64,000 nt of DNA. It comes from Marisa cornuarietis. Lineage: Eukaryota > Mollusca > Gastropoda > Architaenioglossa > Ampullariidae. The DNA is taken from contig SMMW01000052.1 in the NCBI GenBank assembly GCA_004794655.1, positions 51,156 through 115,155 of the forward strand, given 5' to 3'. The translations under genes and the position numbers were made by a program. Every line of letters begins with the position of its first letter. Position 1 is the first letter of the stretch. This document shows positions 11,575-20,935 of the stretch, in pieces. The notes under the pieces are model-generated. The model saw nothing but the letters and a program-made list of their open reading frames with translations, made no database searches and had not been told where the DNA came from.

Positions 11575-13608
11575 ATGTCAGGATTAGAAGCAGAGTTCGC
11601 TGTGTCCGAGAGGGACAAGCGAAAAGAGCTTAGAGAGATTGCATTAGATGAGGGGTTGGTAGGAAAAGAGATTAAGGAGTTTGTGGAAAAAGAATTAATC
11701 CTGTGGAGACAGGGAAAAAAGGAAAGGGAGGAAAAAGAAAGAACGGAGCGGATTGAGAGAGAGAAAGAAGAGAGGGAGAGAGATGAACGGAAAGAGAAAG
11801 AAGAGAGGGAGAGACAGGAACTGAGAGAAGAAAGGGAGAAAGAGCACGTTTTTCAACTGAAAATGGCAGAAATAAGAAGCAGGGCTAACCATAGAGACGG
11901 CGCTAGTGAGAATGATCATCGTGATTTTAAAAACAGGAGCGTTAGTGTCGTAGGAAGTTGGAAGGCGCCATCAGCTTGTAACTTAATGACTAGAAGAGAT
12001 GGTGGGATAAAGGATAGCAACGACGAACTGCTCAGTGAGGATGAGGACGTAGGCTATAGAAGCTCTAAGGGGAGGAAGGAGCGACGTGAGGTCGCATCCC
12101 CTGTAATTTGTTACAGCTGTAACAGCGCAGGGCATATCGCTAGGTTCTGCCCTCAAAGATCAGACCGGCAGAAAACACCTGTAGATGTGAAATGCTACAG
12201 TTGCGGGGAGGTAGGTCACTTCTCGCGTCGTTGTCCCCATGGCAACGAGTGGCGTGGGATGGTAACCGTCGGCAAAGCTTGGCGCGGTGGAAACGGTGGT
12301 CAGAGGTCGGTTGAGGTTACCGACATAGATCACAGCGAAAGGAAGGCTAGCGATGTAGATGCTAGCGAGATAGGCATTAATGATGACTTAGCTAGCGAAG
12401 TGGGTGCAAGCGATGATGAGACTTGCGAACTACATGTTAACGATATCACGGCTAGCTGGCTAGATGCTAGCGAGATCGAGGCTAGCGAGTGGGATACTCA
12501 TGACGAGGAGGCTAGTGAGCTCGGTGCTAGCGAAGTGGATGCTAGTGAGCTAGGTGCTAGCGAGATGGATGTTGGTGATGAGGCTAGTGAGTTAGATGCT
12601 AACGGTGATGAGGTTAGCAAACTACATACTAGTGAGAGTGGGGCTAGCGCAGACGGTGCTGGTGAGGTGGAGACTAGCGATGTTGAAACTAGCGAAGGGG
12701 CGGAGGCCATCGACGGACTGATGACTCGCGCCAGAGGAAGGTCGGGGAATGAAGACAATCTTGATCTGGGTAACCGAAGAGGGGTGATTTCGTCACACCA
12801 ACGGGTGGTGAGATTGAAAGGGTCCCCGCGGCTGTTGTCTCATAACAGACAGCGAGAAAGAGTCCGAGTAAGGGTTAAAATGCACCATGGGTCGAAGGTG
12901 AGTGTAGCCTTGCTAATGGGTGCATCATATTGGCGGTTTAAACAGAGACCTGAAGTCAAGGCAACATTCCGACGGACCCAGCCTCAGCGCAAGAAGAGGG
13001 CAAGAGGGCGCGGTCAGCAAAAGGACACGCGTCCTCGCGTTTGGGAACCGGGTGGAAGTCGTGTGACATCAGCGGGAAAGGTCGAGTGCGCATCGGCAGT
13101 AACGGTCAAGATGTTTCTCACCCCAGGTAGTCCTCTCCCCGGGCTACGTAACCGCATGCAAGTGCGGTCTGATTCACGAAGGGTGAACGGCACGGCTGCA
13201 TGTGCACCGTGTATGCACCAGCGGCTGGACTGTCAACGGGCTGCTCATGGTGTCGCGCAACAGGCGGAAGGTAAATTTTGTTGCCAGACGTCGCGGCATT
13301 GCAGAAGTAGGTTAGCGGCAGAAGACGAGAGGTCTGAAGCAGTCGAGAGTTCGGAAAAAGCTGAATGCATAGGGGAAAGGGCGGCAGAAGACGGGGTAGG
13401 AGACACCGATCGTCTGTCGCGTCACTGTGGAGAAGGTGTCGGTCAGCTGATACCTGTGTCAATGAACTTTGGTCAGGTACATAACAACCAAAACATTACG
13501 GACCAAGGACCGGGCACGGTCGACTGGTCGCAAATGGACAGCGGAGGCATAGTAATTAACCGGCTAGAGAGAGCCGCGGATGAATGTCCCGGTCTGATTT
13601 TGGAGTAA
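11575..13608 (+). CDS. gag: gag-like polyprotein of LTR element, 677 aa
   Basis: A nucleocapsid-type protein that would package element RNA into virus-like particles. Residues 1-110 are strongly charged and E/R/K-rich, predicting a long coiled coil. Two CCHC zinc knuckles follow at about 179-192 (CYSCNSAGHIARFC) and 207-220 (CYSCGEVGHFSRRC). Residues about 250-385 are a degenerate repeat rich in Ala-Ser-Glu/Asp with acidic residues, and the C-terminal 290 residues are unlike anything I recognise. No protease or reverse transcriptase signature is seen. The first ATG, 112 bp after the primer-binding site, is the natural start. The typical globular capsid region between coiled coil and knuckles seems absent or very short, so it is not a standard Gag. 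It may be an internal-deletion product fused with unrelated sequence. Confidence 0.8.
   Translation: MSGLEAEFAVSERDKRKELREIALDEGLVGKEIKEFVEKELILWRQGKKEREEKERTERIEREKEERERDERKEKEERERQELREEREKEHVFQLKMAEIRSRANHRDGASENDHRDFKNRSVSVVGSWKAPSACNLMTRRDGGIKDSNDELLSEDEDVGYRSSKGRKERREVASPVICYSCNSAGHIARFCPQRSDRQKTPVDVKCYSCGEVGHFSRRCPHGNEWRGMVTVGKAWRGGNGGQRSVEVTDIDHSERKASDVDASEIGINDDLASEVGASDDETCELHVNDITASWLDASEIEASEWDTHDEEASELGASEVDASELGASEMDVGDEASELDANGDEVSKLHTSESGASADGAGEVETSDVETSEGAEAIDGLMTRARGRSGNEDNLDLGNRRGVISSHQRVVRLKGSPRLLSHNRQRERVRVRVKMHHGSKVSVALLMGASYWRFKQRPEVKATFRRTQPQRKKRARGRGQQKDTRPRVWEPGGSRVTSAGKVECASAVTVKMFLTPGSPLPGLRNRMQVRSDSRRVNGTAACAPCMHQRLDCQRAAHGVAQQAEGKFCCQTSRHCRSRLAAEDERSEAVESSEKAECIGERAAEDGVGDTDRLSRHCGEGVGQLIPVSMNFGQVHNNQNITDQGPGTVDWSQMDSGGIVINRLERAADECPGLILE
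12300..12710 (+). repeat. in-frame minisatellite (GATGCTAGCGAG-like) inside the gag-like ORF
   Basis: Twelve- to fifteen-base units built on GCTAGC/GCTAGT followed by GAG or GAA repeat irregularly and encode D-A-S-E / G-A-S-E runs. The frame is kept throughout, so length changes have occurred in multiples of three. Confidence 0.75.
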
Positions 13609-13842
13609 GTAGGGTAATGAACGTGTAAATATAATGTAAGCTGACTGCCGTTTGAAAATTGAAGTTACTATGATTTTTTAGAAATTAATACTCCATCGTT
13701 TCATGAGTAAATAGTAGTGTTATAGATTAGCCAGGAGGGATTTTTGTTAGGTGCAGTTCAGTTGCTAAGTTATTTTGAGTTGGGAGTTTACCGAAACAAT
13801 ATAGCGACCTAGTTGGTGGAAATCTGGGAGATTTCAGTTTTA

Positions 13843-13853
13843 GCAAGGGGGAG
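13843..13853 (+). promoter_or_regulatory. polypurine tract of LTR element
   Basis: A purine-rich run containing AAGGGGGAG directly abuts the 3' LTR, the expected site for priming plus-strand DNA. Confidence 0.7.
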
Positions 13854-14146
13854 TGTAATGAGTTAGGGGTAGGTCTTGTATTGTTTCGTGTGTGAATGGT
13901 GTCTTGTGTTTGACGTCTTGTGTGCGTCATTTGTTTGTCGTCGTTTTGGGAAGAAATGACGTGAGAAGAAGAAAGGGGACGGTTTGACAGACAGACAGAC
14001 GGAAGAGAGTGAGTCCTTCATTTTTCAAAACAACGAGAAATCTCTTCACCTTCATTCCATCAACGGGGGCTCGTCGAGCGGGGTGCATGTTTGTAATATA
14101 CGTCGTGCGCGTGCAAGGTAAGTGTATGTGCGTACGTCTTATTACA
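13854..14146 (+). repeat. 3' LTR
   Basis: Same 293-bp sequence as 11143-11435 with no difference found by eye. Followed by the target-site duplication ACAG. Confidence 0.95.
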
Positions 14147-14150
14147 ACAG
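14147..14150. repeat. LTR element target-site duplication (ACAG), right
   Basis: Matches 11139-11142. Confidence 0.7.
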
Positions 14151-14189
14151 TACCTTGAGCACAATGAACCAAGAGAATGCCTCAAGTGC

Positions 14190-14740
14190 TTCAAATTCCT
14201 TATGTTTAGTCAAAACATGAGCTTGGGACAATATTATAAAATACATGCAAAGTGTGGCATGATGTCTGAAAGATCAGAGTAACAGCCAGTACTGCCATAA
14301 AGGCTCCAGTGAAAGAAACCGTTGATCCAGGTAGATTTTTATGTAATCATTTTTATCCCACTTTTAAAGGAAATTCATCTCTAAAACAGAGAAAAGAAAA
14401 TGAACCACATGGTGTTGAATGTTTAGTAGACATGGGTTATGTTGTAATCCTTTACATAAGGGATGATAGTGAGTTAGTGAGTGAAATAAGCGAGTGACAT
14501 ATGGCTTTCTGAGAGTCCTGATGGTATTTTGAGTGATGCTGAAATTGTAGAAATTAAGTGCCGCCACTTCTGTAAGTCATGGACATCACTGTAACAGTTT
14601 CTCACCAGAAAATCCGGAAATTTCAAAATTAATCCTGGAAAACCTGAGCTGAAAAAGACAGGGGAAAGAGGCCACTACTGCCAAGTGCAGCTCACAATGT
14701 TTTGTAGTGGTATACATAAAGCTAAGCTGTTTGTGGGGAT
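14190..14740 (+). pseudogene. YqaJ-like recombinase/nuclease domain relic
   Basis: Pieces in shifting + frames recall the YqaJ exonuclease fold: FKGNSSLKQRKENEPHGVE near 14365-14420, then ESPDGILSDAEIVEIKCR near 14512-14565, then GHYCQVQLTMFCSG near 14675-14715. In this family the E, the D of SPDG and the E-x-K are the metal-binding catalytic residues, and Y-x-QVQ is a conserved helix. All three are still recognisable, but stops and frameshifts lie between them. Together with 10190-10640 it reads as one dead SWIM-plus-YqaJ gene cut by the LTR element. Confidence 0.65.
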
Positions 14741-14939
14741 CCCTAAGGAGCATGCAGGTCATGATAAAATGTTTGATGCTTTGTGTCTCTTTCCTCCTTT
14801 CACTCCGATTTGTTTTCTCTACCTTCGTTGATTCTTTCGCTCGTTGGCCTTTTCACTCTCTTAGTTTGCCCTCTCTTTCGTTTACTCCTTAGCTGCCGTG
14901 CTTGTTATTTATAATCTCATTCAGGACAGGTGTCAGTTC

Positions 14940-15065
14940 GCAAGACGTGTCCTCGCCGGAGTGCGCGCGCACTGAGCGCGGACGTGTGCAGCAAGTGCTC
15001 GGTCTGCATTCGATCAGTTTGTACACGTGCCATCTCGCGCCTTTCCGGCAACAATGGCGTCATAC
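14940..15065 (+). promoter_or_regulatory. CpG-rich segment ending in a possible first exon
   Basis: A GC-rich, CpG-dense stretch precedes CAACAATGGCGTCATACG, which is followed by a good donor (GTGAGC). A first exon coding MASY plus a split codon is possible. No following exon was found on the + strand, so this stays weak. Confidence 0.2.
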
Positions 15066-15189
15066 GGTGAGCAAAGCGGGCGCAAGGTCTTTGATATTGG
15101 CTCGACTCCTCACCCAGCATGGACAGGTCATACAATCAGCATATCTACCATGTGCCGACAGGCGGACTCTCGCCTCCAAATAATAGACA

Positions 15190-15520
15190 TGCTGGCTTTT
15201 ACCTCGGCGTGGTAGACATGCTGACAGTAACCTCCCCATGGTAGACCGGCTGAGTCTGATCTTGTTACCCCCAATGGAAGCTCTGGGACGATGGGCTTAT
15301 TAATCCTATTCCTTACTGTAATCTTTCTATTGACAGGCTACCAGTAACCTTCCCATGGTACAATAGTAACCATGTTGATGGTTAACTTCCTGTCGTAGAT
15401 AAGCTGTAACAGCCCCGCCCATCATAGTAGACATGCTAAGTGTCACCTAGCCGTGGTAAACAGACTAGCTTTAACCTCACGATAGTAGACAGCCTGACCA
15501 TAACTTCGTCACGTTGAAAA
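15190..15520. repeat. degenerate repeat with TAGACATGCTG / TAACCTCCCCATGGTA words
   Basis: Variants of 'GTAGACatgctga...TAACct...catGGTAGAC' recur at irregular spacing just upstream of the 27-bp array. Confidence 0.5.
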
Positions 15521-15599
15521 ATTTACCCTGGAGCTGAGGTATTATACAAAATCTTAGTGAATAACCCCCTATTTTCCCCTCAGTTCTAGAGAGAGTCTA

Positions 15600-16975
15600 C
15601 GAACATCACCATGCACAGAACGAGCTCAAACGTTGACATGTACAGAATGAGGTTGAACCTTGACAATTACAAAAAGAAGGCGAACATTGAGATGTACAGA
15701 ACGAGCACAAAACATTTACATGTACAGAATGAGTTCAGCCATTGTCATGTACAAAAAGAGGCCAAACCTGACATGTACAAAAAAGGCGAACATATACACA
15801 AAAATGACGAACATTGACATGTACAGAACGAGCTCAAAACATTGACATGTATAGAAAGAGGGCGAACATTGACATGTACAGAAAGAGCTCAAATAATGAC
15901 ATGTACAGAAAGAGCTCAAATAATGACATGTACAGAACGAGAGCGTACATGAACATGTACAAAAAAGAGAGCAAACATTGACGAAGAACGAGTTCAAAAC
16001 AATGACATATACAAAAATAAGGCAAACATTGATGTGTACAGTACGAACTCAAACATTGACATGAAAGAACGAGCTCATAACATTGACATGTACAGAAAGA
16101 GGGCAAACACTGACATGTACAGAAAGAGGGCAAACATTGACATGTACAGAAAGAGGGCAAACACTGACATGTACAGAAAGAGGGCAAACATTGACATGTA
16201 CAGAAAGAGGGCAAACATTGACATGTACAGAAAGAGGGCAAACATTGACATGTACAGAAAGAGGGCAAACATTGACATGTACAGAAAGAGGGCAAACATT
16301 GACATGTACATTGACATGTACAGAAAGAGGGCAAACATTGACGTACAGAAAGAGGGCAAACACTGACATGCACAGAAAGAGGGCGAACACTGACATGCAC
16401 AGAAAGAGGGCGAACATTGACATGTACAGAAAGAGGGCAAACATTGACATGTACAGAAAGAGGGCGAACATTGACATGCACAGAAAGAGGGCGAACATTG
16501 ACATGCACAGAAAGAGGGCGAACATTGACATGCACAGAAAGAGGGCGAACATTGACATGCACAGAAAGAGGGCGAACATTGACATGCACAGAAAGAGGGC
16601 GAACATTGACATGCACAGAAAGAGGGCAAACATTGACATGCACAGAAAGAGGGCGAACATTGACATGCACAGAAAGAGGGCGAACATTGACATGTAGAGA
16701 AAGAGGACGAACATTGACATGCACAGAAAGAGGGCGAACATTGACATGCACAGAAAGAGGGCGAACATTGACATGTACAGAAAGAGGGCGAACATTGACA
16801 CGTAGAGAAAGAGGGCGAACATTGACATGTAGAGAAAGAGGGCGAACATTGACATGTACAGAAAGAGGGCGAACATTGACACGTAGAGAAAGAGGGCGAA
16901 CATTGACATGTAGAGAAAGAGGGCGAACATTGACATGTACATTGACATGTACAGAACTAGCTCAAACATTGAGAG
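15600..16975. repeat. 27-bp minisatellite array, about 50 units
   Basis: The unit is close to ACATTGACATGTACAGAAAG plus AGGGCGA. Copies at the left edge (15600-16070) are diverged, and the centre (16080-16950) is highly uniform, with TAC/CAC and gcA/gcG variants in blocks. Because 27 is a multiple of three and the unit has few stops, long open frames appear on both strands, such as the 9-residue period NIDMHRKRA. These are best explained as repeat artefacts, not genes. Confidence 0.95.
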
Positions 16976-17049
16976 ATTTGGACTTAATATTAATTTTTAA
17001 TCATGATGCCTGGCCTATACAGACTCGTGCCACCTAGCTGTGCATCAGA

Positions 17050-17397
17050 CGATGAAGCGCGTCACTAACATTTACTGGGAAGTACGTCACTAACATTATC
17101 TGTGAAGTACGTCACTCACTTTATCTGTGAAGTACGTCACTCACATTATCTCTGAAGTAAGTCACTAACATGCTTCGTGCAGGGCTAACATGATCTGTGA
17201 AGTACGTCACACACATCCGCGGTGAAATACGTCACTTACATGATCTGTGAAGTCCTTCACTATCATGATCTGTGAAGTGCGTCACTAACATAACCTGTGA
17301 AGTGCGTCACTAACATAACCTGTGAAGTGCGTCACTAACATAATCTGTGAAGTGCGTCACTAACATTAATCTGTGAAGTGCGTCACTAAAATGATCT
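17050..17397. repeat. 25-bp tandem array carrying CGTCAC in most units
   Basis: About 14 units of the type CTGTGAAGTGCGTCACTAAC plus ATAAC. About twelve units retain CGTCAC, a CRE half-site (CGTCA/TGACG). It lies 75 bp after the 27-bp array and is unrelated in sequence to it. Confidence 0.9.
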
Positions 17398-18340
17398 GAT
17401 ATGTGACCACGCTATGACGAGACATTACCACCTCGTTCACTAACAGCTGTGTGTGTCCTATGATACATATTGCATCCTCTGTCACGTGACAACTCACAGG
17501 TCGTCATAAGGAAAAGGAACATGTTTGCTCCCCTGAGCCACCACACATGCCTGTTCTGACTTGGTGCCAGTGATTCTATCGCGTAACATCGCCGACTACT
17601 TTCCCGCACGCTGCAGACCTTAGTCAAAACTTTTTTTTCTTTTGGTGCACTTGCTGAACCAGTCAAAATTCATCCTCTCCCATTTGCCCTCAGCAGCTCA
17701 GTAGACTTTTAAAAATAAAAACAGGATTAATGATTGATGAGAATTACAGACGTCTTTATTTATTTTTTCATTTTTTTTGTTCTCCCTCCTTTCTTTGTCA
17801 TGGCTGTAAGCTAATTTTTTTTTTGTCTGTCTATACTTGTTTGCTCTTCCGTTTCAGAAGACTGATGCAAGCTATTTACACTGCTGTTTTCCCTTTCCTT
17901 TTGCACAGCAAGTATTCAGTTACCCACCACCAATAACGGTTGTCTCCTCTCTCTCTCTCTCAAAGGAATAAAAGTGCACCGCTTGCTAAATCCACCACCC
18001 ACGCTGCAGTTGAGTGTGTTCAAGTCTCAGTTGCAGTGCGCGAAGGTCGCAATCGACCAACATCCCCAGCGCTTCGAACGCTCCCCCCGTGCGGCTAAAG
18101 GTTGCAACGTGTGGCAAACGCCAGGATTAAGCAGACGACAAGCTGCAATAAGCACACATATAGAGCTGTATAAACTCTTGTTTCGTTTTCTGTCACAGCC
18201 GCATCAATGATATGCGTGGGTGTGAAGGACGTGCAGGGTCTAGTTAGGCGCTCGAGTTGCATAAATCACACAGAAACCCCAAATTTCTGACTGGCATTAA
18301 CTTGAGAGCACAATGAACTCTGTTTTGAGGCCATCATTGT
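17398..18340. other. non-coding stretch
   Basis: No supported gene. T-rich and CT tracts lie at 17755-17830 and 17947-17962. Confidence 0.4.
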
Positions 18341-18445
18341 TATGTCCTTGTGTTTATATTTTTTCTGTGTAAAACACTTTGAGCTAGCATTTTATGGTGG
18401 GGGGATGTTAAGCGCTATATTAATTCCCTTTATTATTACTACTTG
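18340..18445 (+). mobile_element. LINE 3'-end fragment
   Basis: The segment TTAAGCGCTATATTAATTCC followed by TTATTATTACTA resembles the terminal 'GCGCTATAnAAAT...TTATTATT' tail of the CR1/L2-group copies at 56640-56735 and 58780-58845. Only the tail is present. Confidence 0.4.
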
Positions 18446-18504
18446 GACGTTGTTCTTTACTTTTAAAATTACTGAGAGTGTGCACATTAATTTCTGTGAT
18501 GACA

Positions 18505-18519
18505 TGCTCTATTTGTCAA
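18505..18519. repeat. target-site duplication, left copy
   Basis: TGCTCTATTTGTCAA is identical to 18691-18705. Confidence 0.88.
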
Positions 18520-18690
18520 GGCGGTCCGGTGGCGCATACAGATACAGTGAAGGTTGGCTGTCCGGGGTTCAGTTCGCGTCTCGGGCATGCTGTTCTTTCT
18601 CTGCATGTGGCATCTGTTTACAGGGCTGGCTGCCTTGCCGTGATATAGCCTTAGTTGCTGGCTCGGCGTAAAACACCAATTTAAAAAAAA
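18520..18690 (+). mobile_element. tRNA-derived SINE (family A), full-length copy
   Basis: The tRNA-like head has an A-box-like segment (GGTGGCGCATACAG) and a B-box-like GGGTTCAGTTCGC. The family body follows (GGCATCTGTTTACAGGGC, GCCTTAGTTGCTGGCTCGGC) and then an A-rich tail (TTTAAAAAAAA). Perfect 15-bp target-site duplications bracket it. The 6121-6308 copy is in the opposite orientation, and shared words cover the whole length. Confidence 0.9.
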
Positions 18691-18705
18691 TGCTCTATTT
18701 GTCAA
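18691..18705. repeat. target-site duplication, right copy
   Basis: TGCTCTATTTGTCAA follows the SINE's A-rich tail. Confidence 0.88.
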
Positions 18706-18969
18706 CCAAAATTTAACATCAATACCCCCTCCACCCTCGTTCACGGGGAAACACCCCCATACACATCATGAAAACCTGAAAACATTCATATTGTCAAGGC
18801 TACAACCAACAGAAGACCTGAGAGAATATGTTAATTAGGTGTATCTGCAGACAAACCTGACCTCACAAGCTTGACCTCTTTCTGACTTCGAAATCCTCAT
18901 TGGCGCTTATAGACAACAAAAGCGGCCTTGTAGAGTTGTCTTGCTTCCACTTGGTCTCTAATGAGTGTC

Positions 18970-19410
18970 TGCATGAGACAGCTTAAGATGTCTTCTTACC
19001 AGCGGGTTGTTCGTTGTGGAGGTCTTCTCGGGGATAAACTCGCCTTAAGCAGCCACATCCTCAACATCAGATGGCCCGAGAAGATCTCCAATACAGACCT
19101 GTGGGAGAGAACCAATCAAAAACCTGCCAGCCAAGACATCAGGAAGCGGAAGTGGGGCTGGATTGGTCACACCTTACGAAAGAGACAACTTAACGAGACA
19201 AGCTCTGGGCTGGAACCCACAGGGGAGGCGCAGGGTTGGGAGACCCAGAGAGACGTGGAGGAGATCAGTCCACAGAGAGGCAGAGACAGCTGGCATGACA
19301 TGGTCCCAACTAGAAAGGAATGCCCAGAACCGTGTCCGTTGGCGGGGTGTGGTTGCGGCCCTATGCTCCACTGGGAGCGAACAGGAATAAGAAGTAAGAA
19401 GAAGAAGCAG
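18970..19410 (+). pseudogene. non-LTR retrotransposon ORF2 C-terminal fragment
   Basis: One frame reads [20 protein letters not shown] and then [14 protein letters not shown]. After a frameshift near 19160 another frame continues with [11 protein letters not shown] and [18 protein letters not shown]. This order (RWP-x-[16 protein letters not shown]-x-TWRR, AQNR-x-xWR, stop) is the familiar C-terminal end of an invertebrate LINE reverse-transcriptase protein. It is 5'-truncated and frameshifted, and AAG-rich sequence follows the stop as a tail. Confidence 0.72.
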
Positions 19411-19469
19411 CGGTCACCCGACAAACACAGAGTTTGTCCAGCCCCCTGTTTCCTGTTTGCCGTGTGACC

Positions 19470-20555
19470 TACACTGCTAGCCATTTCCAAATGGTTATTC
19501 AGACTTGCTAGGCTCACCATGGCTGCCAAGTCCCCTGGGCATCTTTACTGAACATCAAACCATTCACTTAAGTGAATGTTCATACAACTGGGCATAAAGT
19601 ATGGGTCCCGAAAACTTTTTTCCCGCAAAAGACGTTTTAGAAAATAAAAAAAGTTCGTGTCCGTTCTGCAATGTAAAGAAAGCTGCTAGCGCCGCTTCGA
19701 AACTTCATCGTGAGTTCCTTTTAATGGATATAATGTTTATCAAGATGTATAGTGTACTCGTATATAATGTCTGCCGCGGCCCAGGCAATATCTTCGTTTA
19801 GAAAAAAAAATAATAAAATCACGCCCGTCAGTTATTATGTTGCTCAATCAGGAGTACTGTTATGCTCACTCCTTAGTTCTTCCTTCAGTCACTTAGTTCA
19901 TGTTTTTGTTTTGCTGTCATCTGTTTGCTGTCGCTTATTCTTGTTGATTGATTGTCGGTTCGTTTGTAGTCCTTTGTGTGCAGCGCATTGATCTCACATG
20001 CACAAAGACACGCGCTTCACAAATTCAATTATTACCATAATGCACCAACTGCCGATACGGGAGAAGATAGTTCTTGAAGTCTATGTGGTTTAGTCCGTTA
20101 AATGTGATGGCTAATTCTAGGCGTCTGGGTTTGAATGCTGGCTTGGCTTTTTTAAATTTCCTTTTTTTAAACAGTTGTAACTTAACTCACTTTGTAACGC
20201 TTCCTTCAGCATTATACATTAGTAAATTCATACACACGACGATCTAATTTAATTCGCTGAAACCCCGGATGCTTGTCTTGCAATGATTTTATAGCCAGAA
20301 CTGTGTGGTCAGTACTAGCCTCTGGGACTAGGCTATGCTCAGTCCGGGTAGTGGGGTGACCATCAACTCAGCGCGTCTCCAGGTGGCGGATAGGGGAGTG
20401 ACCCACAGATATGAAGATTAGCTGCAAAAGCCTGGATCTTCCTGGACGAATAAGTAGCCACGGACCAACTCGCGGTGTTCCTACCAGGACGGGACGGGGT
20501 AGCAGGTGGCATTGCTACCCACTAAGAAATACCCCTTATGTCCAATGACAGGTCC
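19470..20555. other. non-coding, possible tRNA-like relic
   Basis: Near 20085-20150 the words TGGTTTAGTCCGTTAAATG and GGGTTTGAATGC are spaced like tRNA A and B boxes, so a decayed SINE is possible. Nothing else is recognised. Confidence 0.3.
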
Positions 20556-20559
20556 ACCA

Positions 20560-20765
20560 CGCGATAAAGAGCTGCGTGATGTTCTGGTCTTGGGAGGCGC
20601 AGGGTTGGGAGACCCAGACAGACGTGGAGAAGATCGGTCTACGGCAAGACGGAGGCAGCTGGAACAACATGGGCCCAAATGGGGAGGGAGGCCCAGAACC
20701 GGGTTCGTTGGCATGGTATAGTTGCGGCCCTATGCTCCACTGGGGCGAAAAGGAATAATAATAAG
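20560..20765 (+). pseudogene. second copy of the LINE C-terminal fragment
   Basis: This repeats the last 200 bp of 18970-19410. It shares GGCGCAGGGTTGGGAGACCC, the AQNRVRW-coding segment and the CCCTATGCTCCACTGGG-type end, then an AATAATAATAAG tail. It is 5'-truncated, as expected of incomplete target-primed reverse transcription. Confidence 0.7.
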
Positions 20766-20935
20766 AAGATATTCTGTTTTTGGGGTGGGATCCCAGCAAA
20801 CAATTCCCCCTGTGTTTACATGGCAGGATGTACAGGCCATGAGTTATGTCCAGGTAATCCTGAAAAAAAACCTGCTGAAGACGGAGGTGTTGGGCCACAC
20901 TCTTGTTAACCACTACACCACGCAACAACAGCCAC

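Larger units (their letters stand above)
11143..14146 (+). mobile_element. non-autonomous LTR retrotransposon with a gag-like ORF
   Basis: Two LTRs of 293 bp (11143-11435 and 13854-14146) appear identical base for base by eye, begin TG and end CA, and are bracketed by the 4-bp direct repeat ACAG (11139-11142, 14147-14150). A primer-binding site follows the 5' LTR and a polypurine tract precedes the 3' LTR. The 2.4-kb interior encodes one long gag-like frame with two CCHC knuckles. No protease, reverse transcriptase, RNase H or integrase motif is readable. The element therefore probably depends on enzymes supplied in trans by a relative, most plausibly of Ty3/gypsy type. Identical LTRs imply recent insertion. 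It interrupts a SWIM/YqaJ-type relic. Confidence 0.93.

Noticed and set aside
15834..16969. Long antisense open frames of about 305 codons with Val-His-Val / Leu-Phe-Met periodic sequence
   Set aside because: They are products of the 27-bp repeat; frames are open on both strands with strict 9-residue periodicity and no start or splice context.
16083..17037. Sense open frames with Thr-Cys-Thr-Glu-Arg-Gly repeats
   Set aside because: Same 27-bp array artefact.
15600..17397. CRISPR array
   Set aside because: Units are contiguous tandem repeats without unique spacers, and the DNA is eukaryotic.
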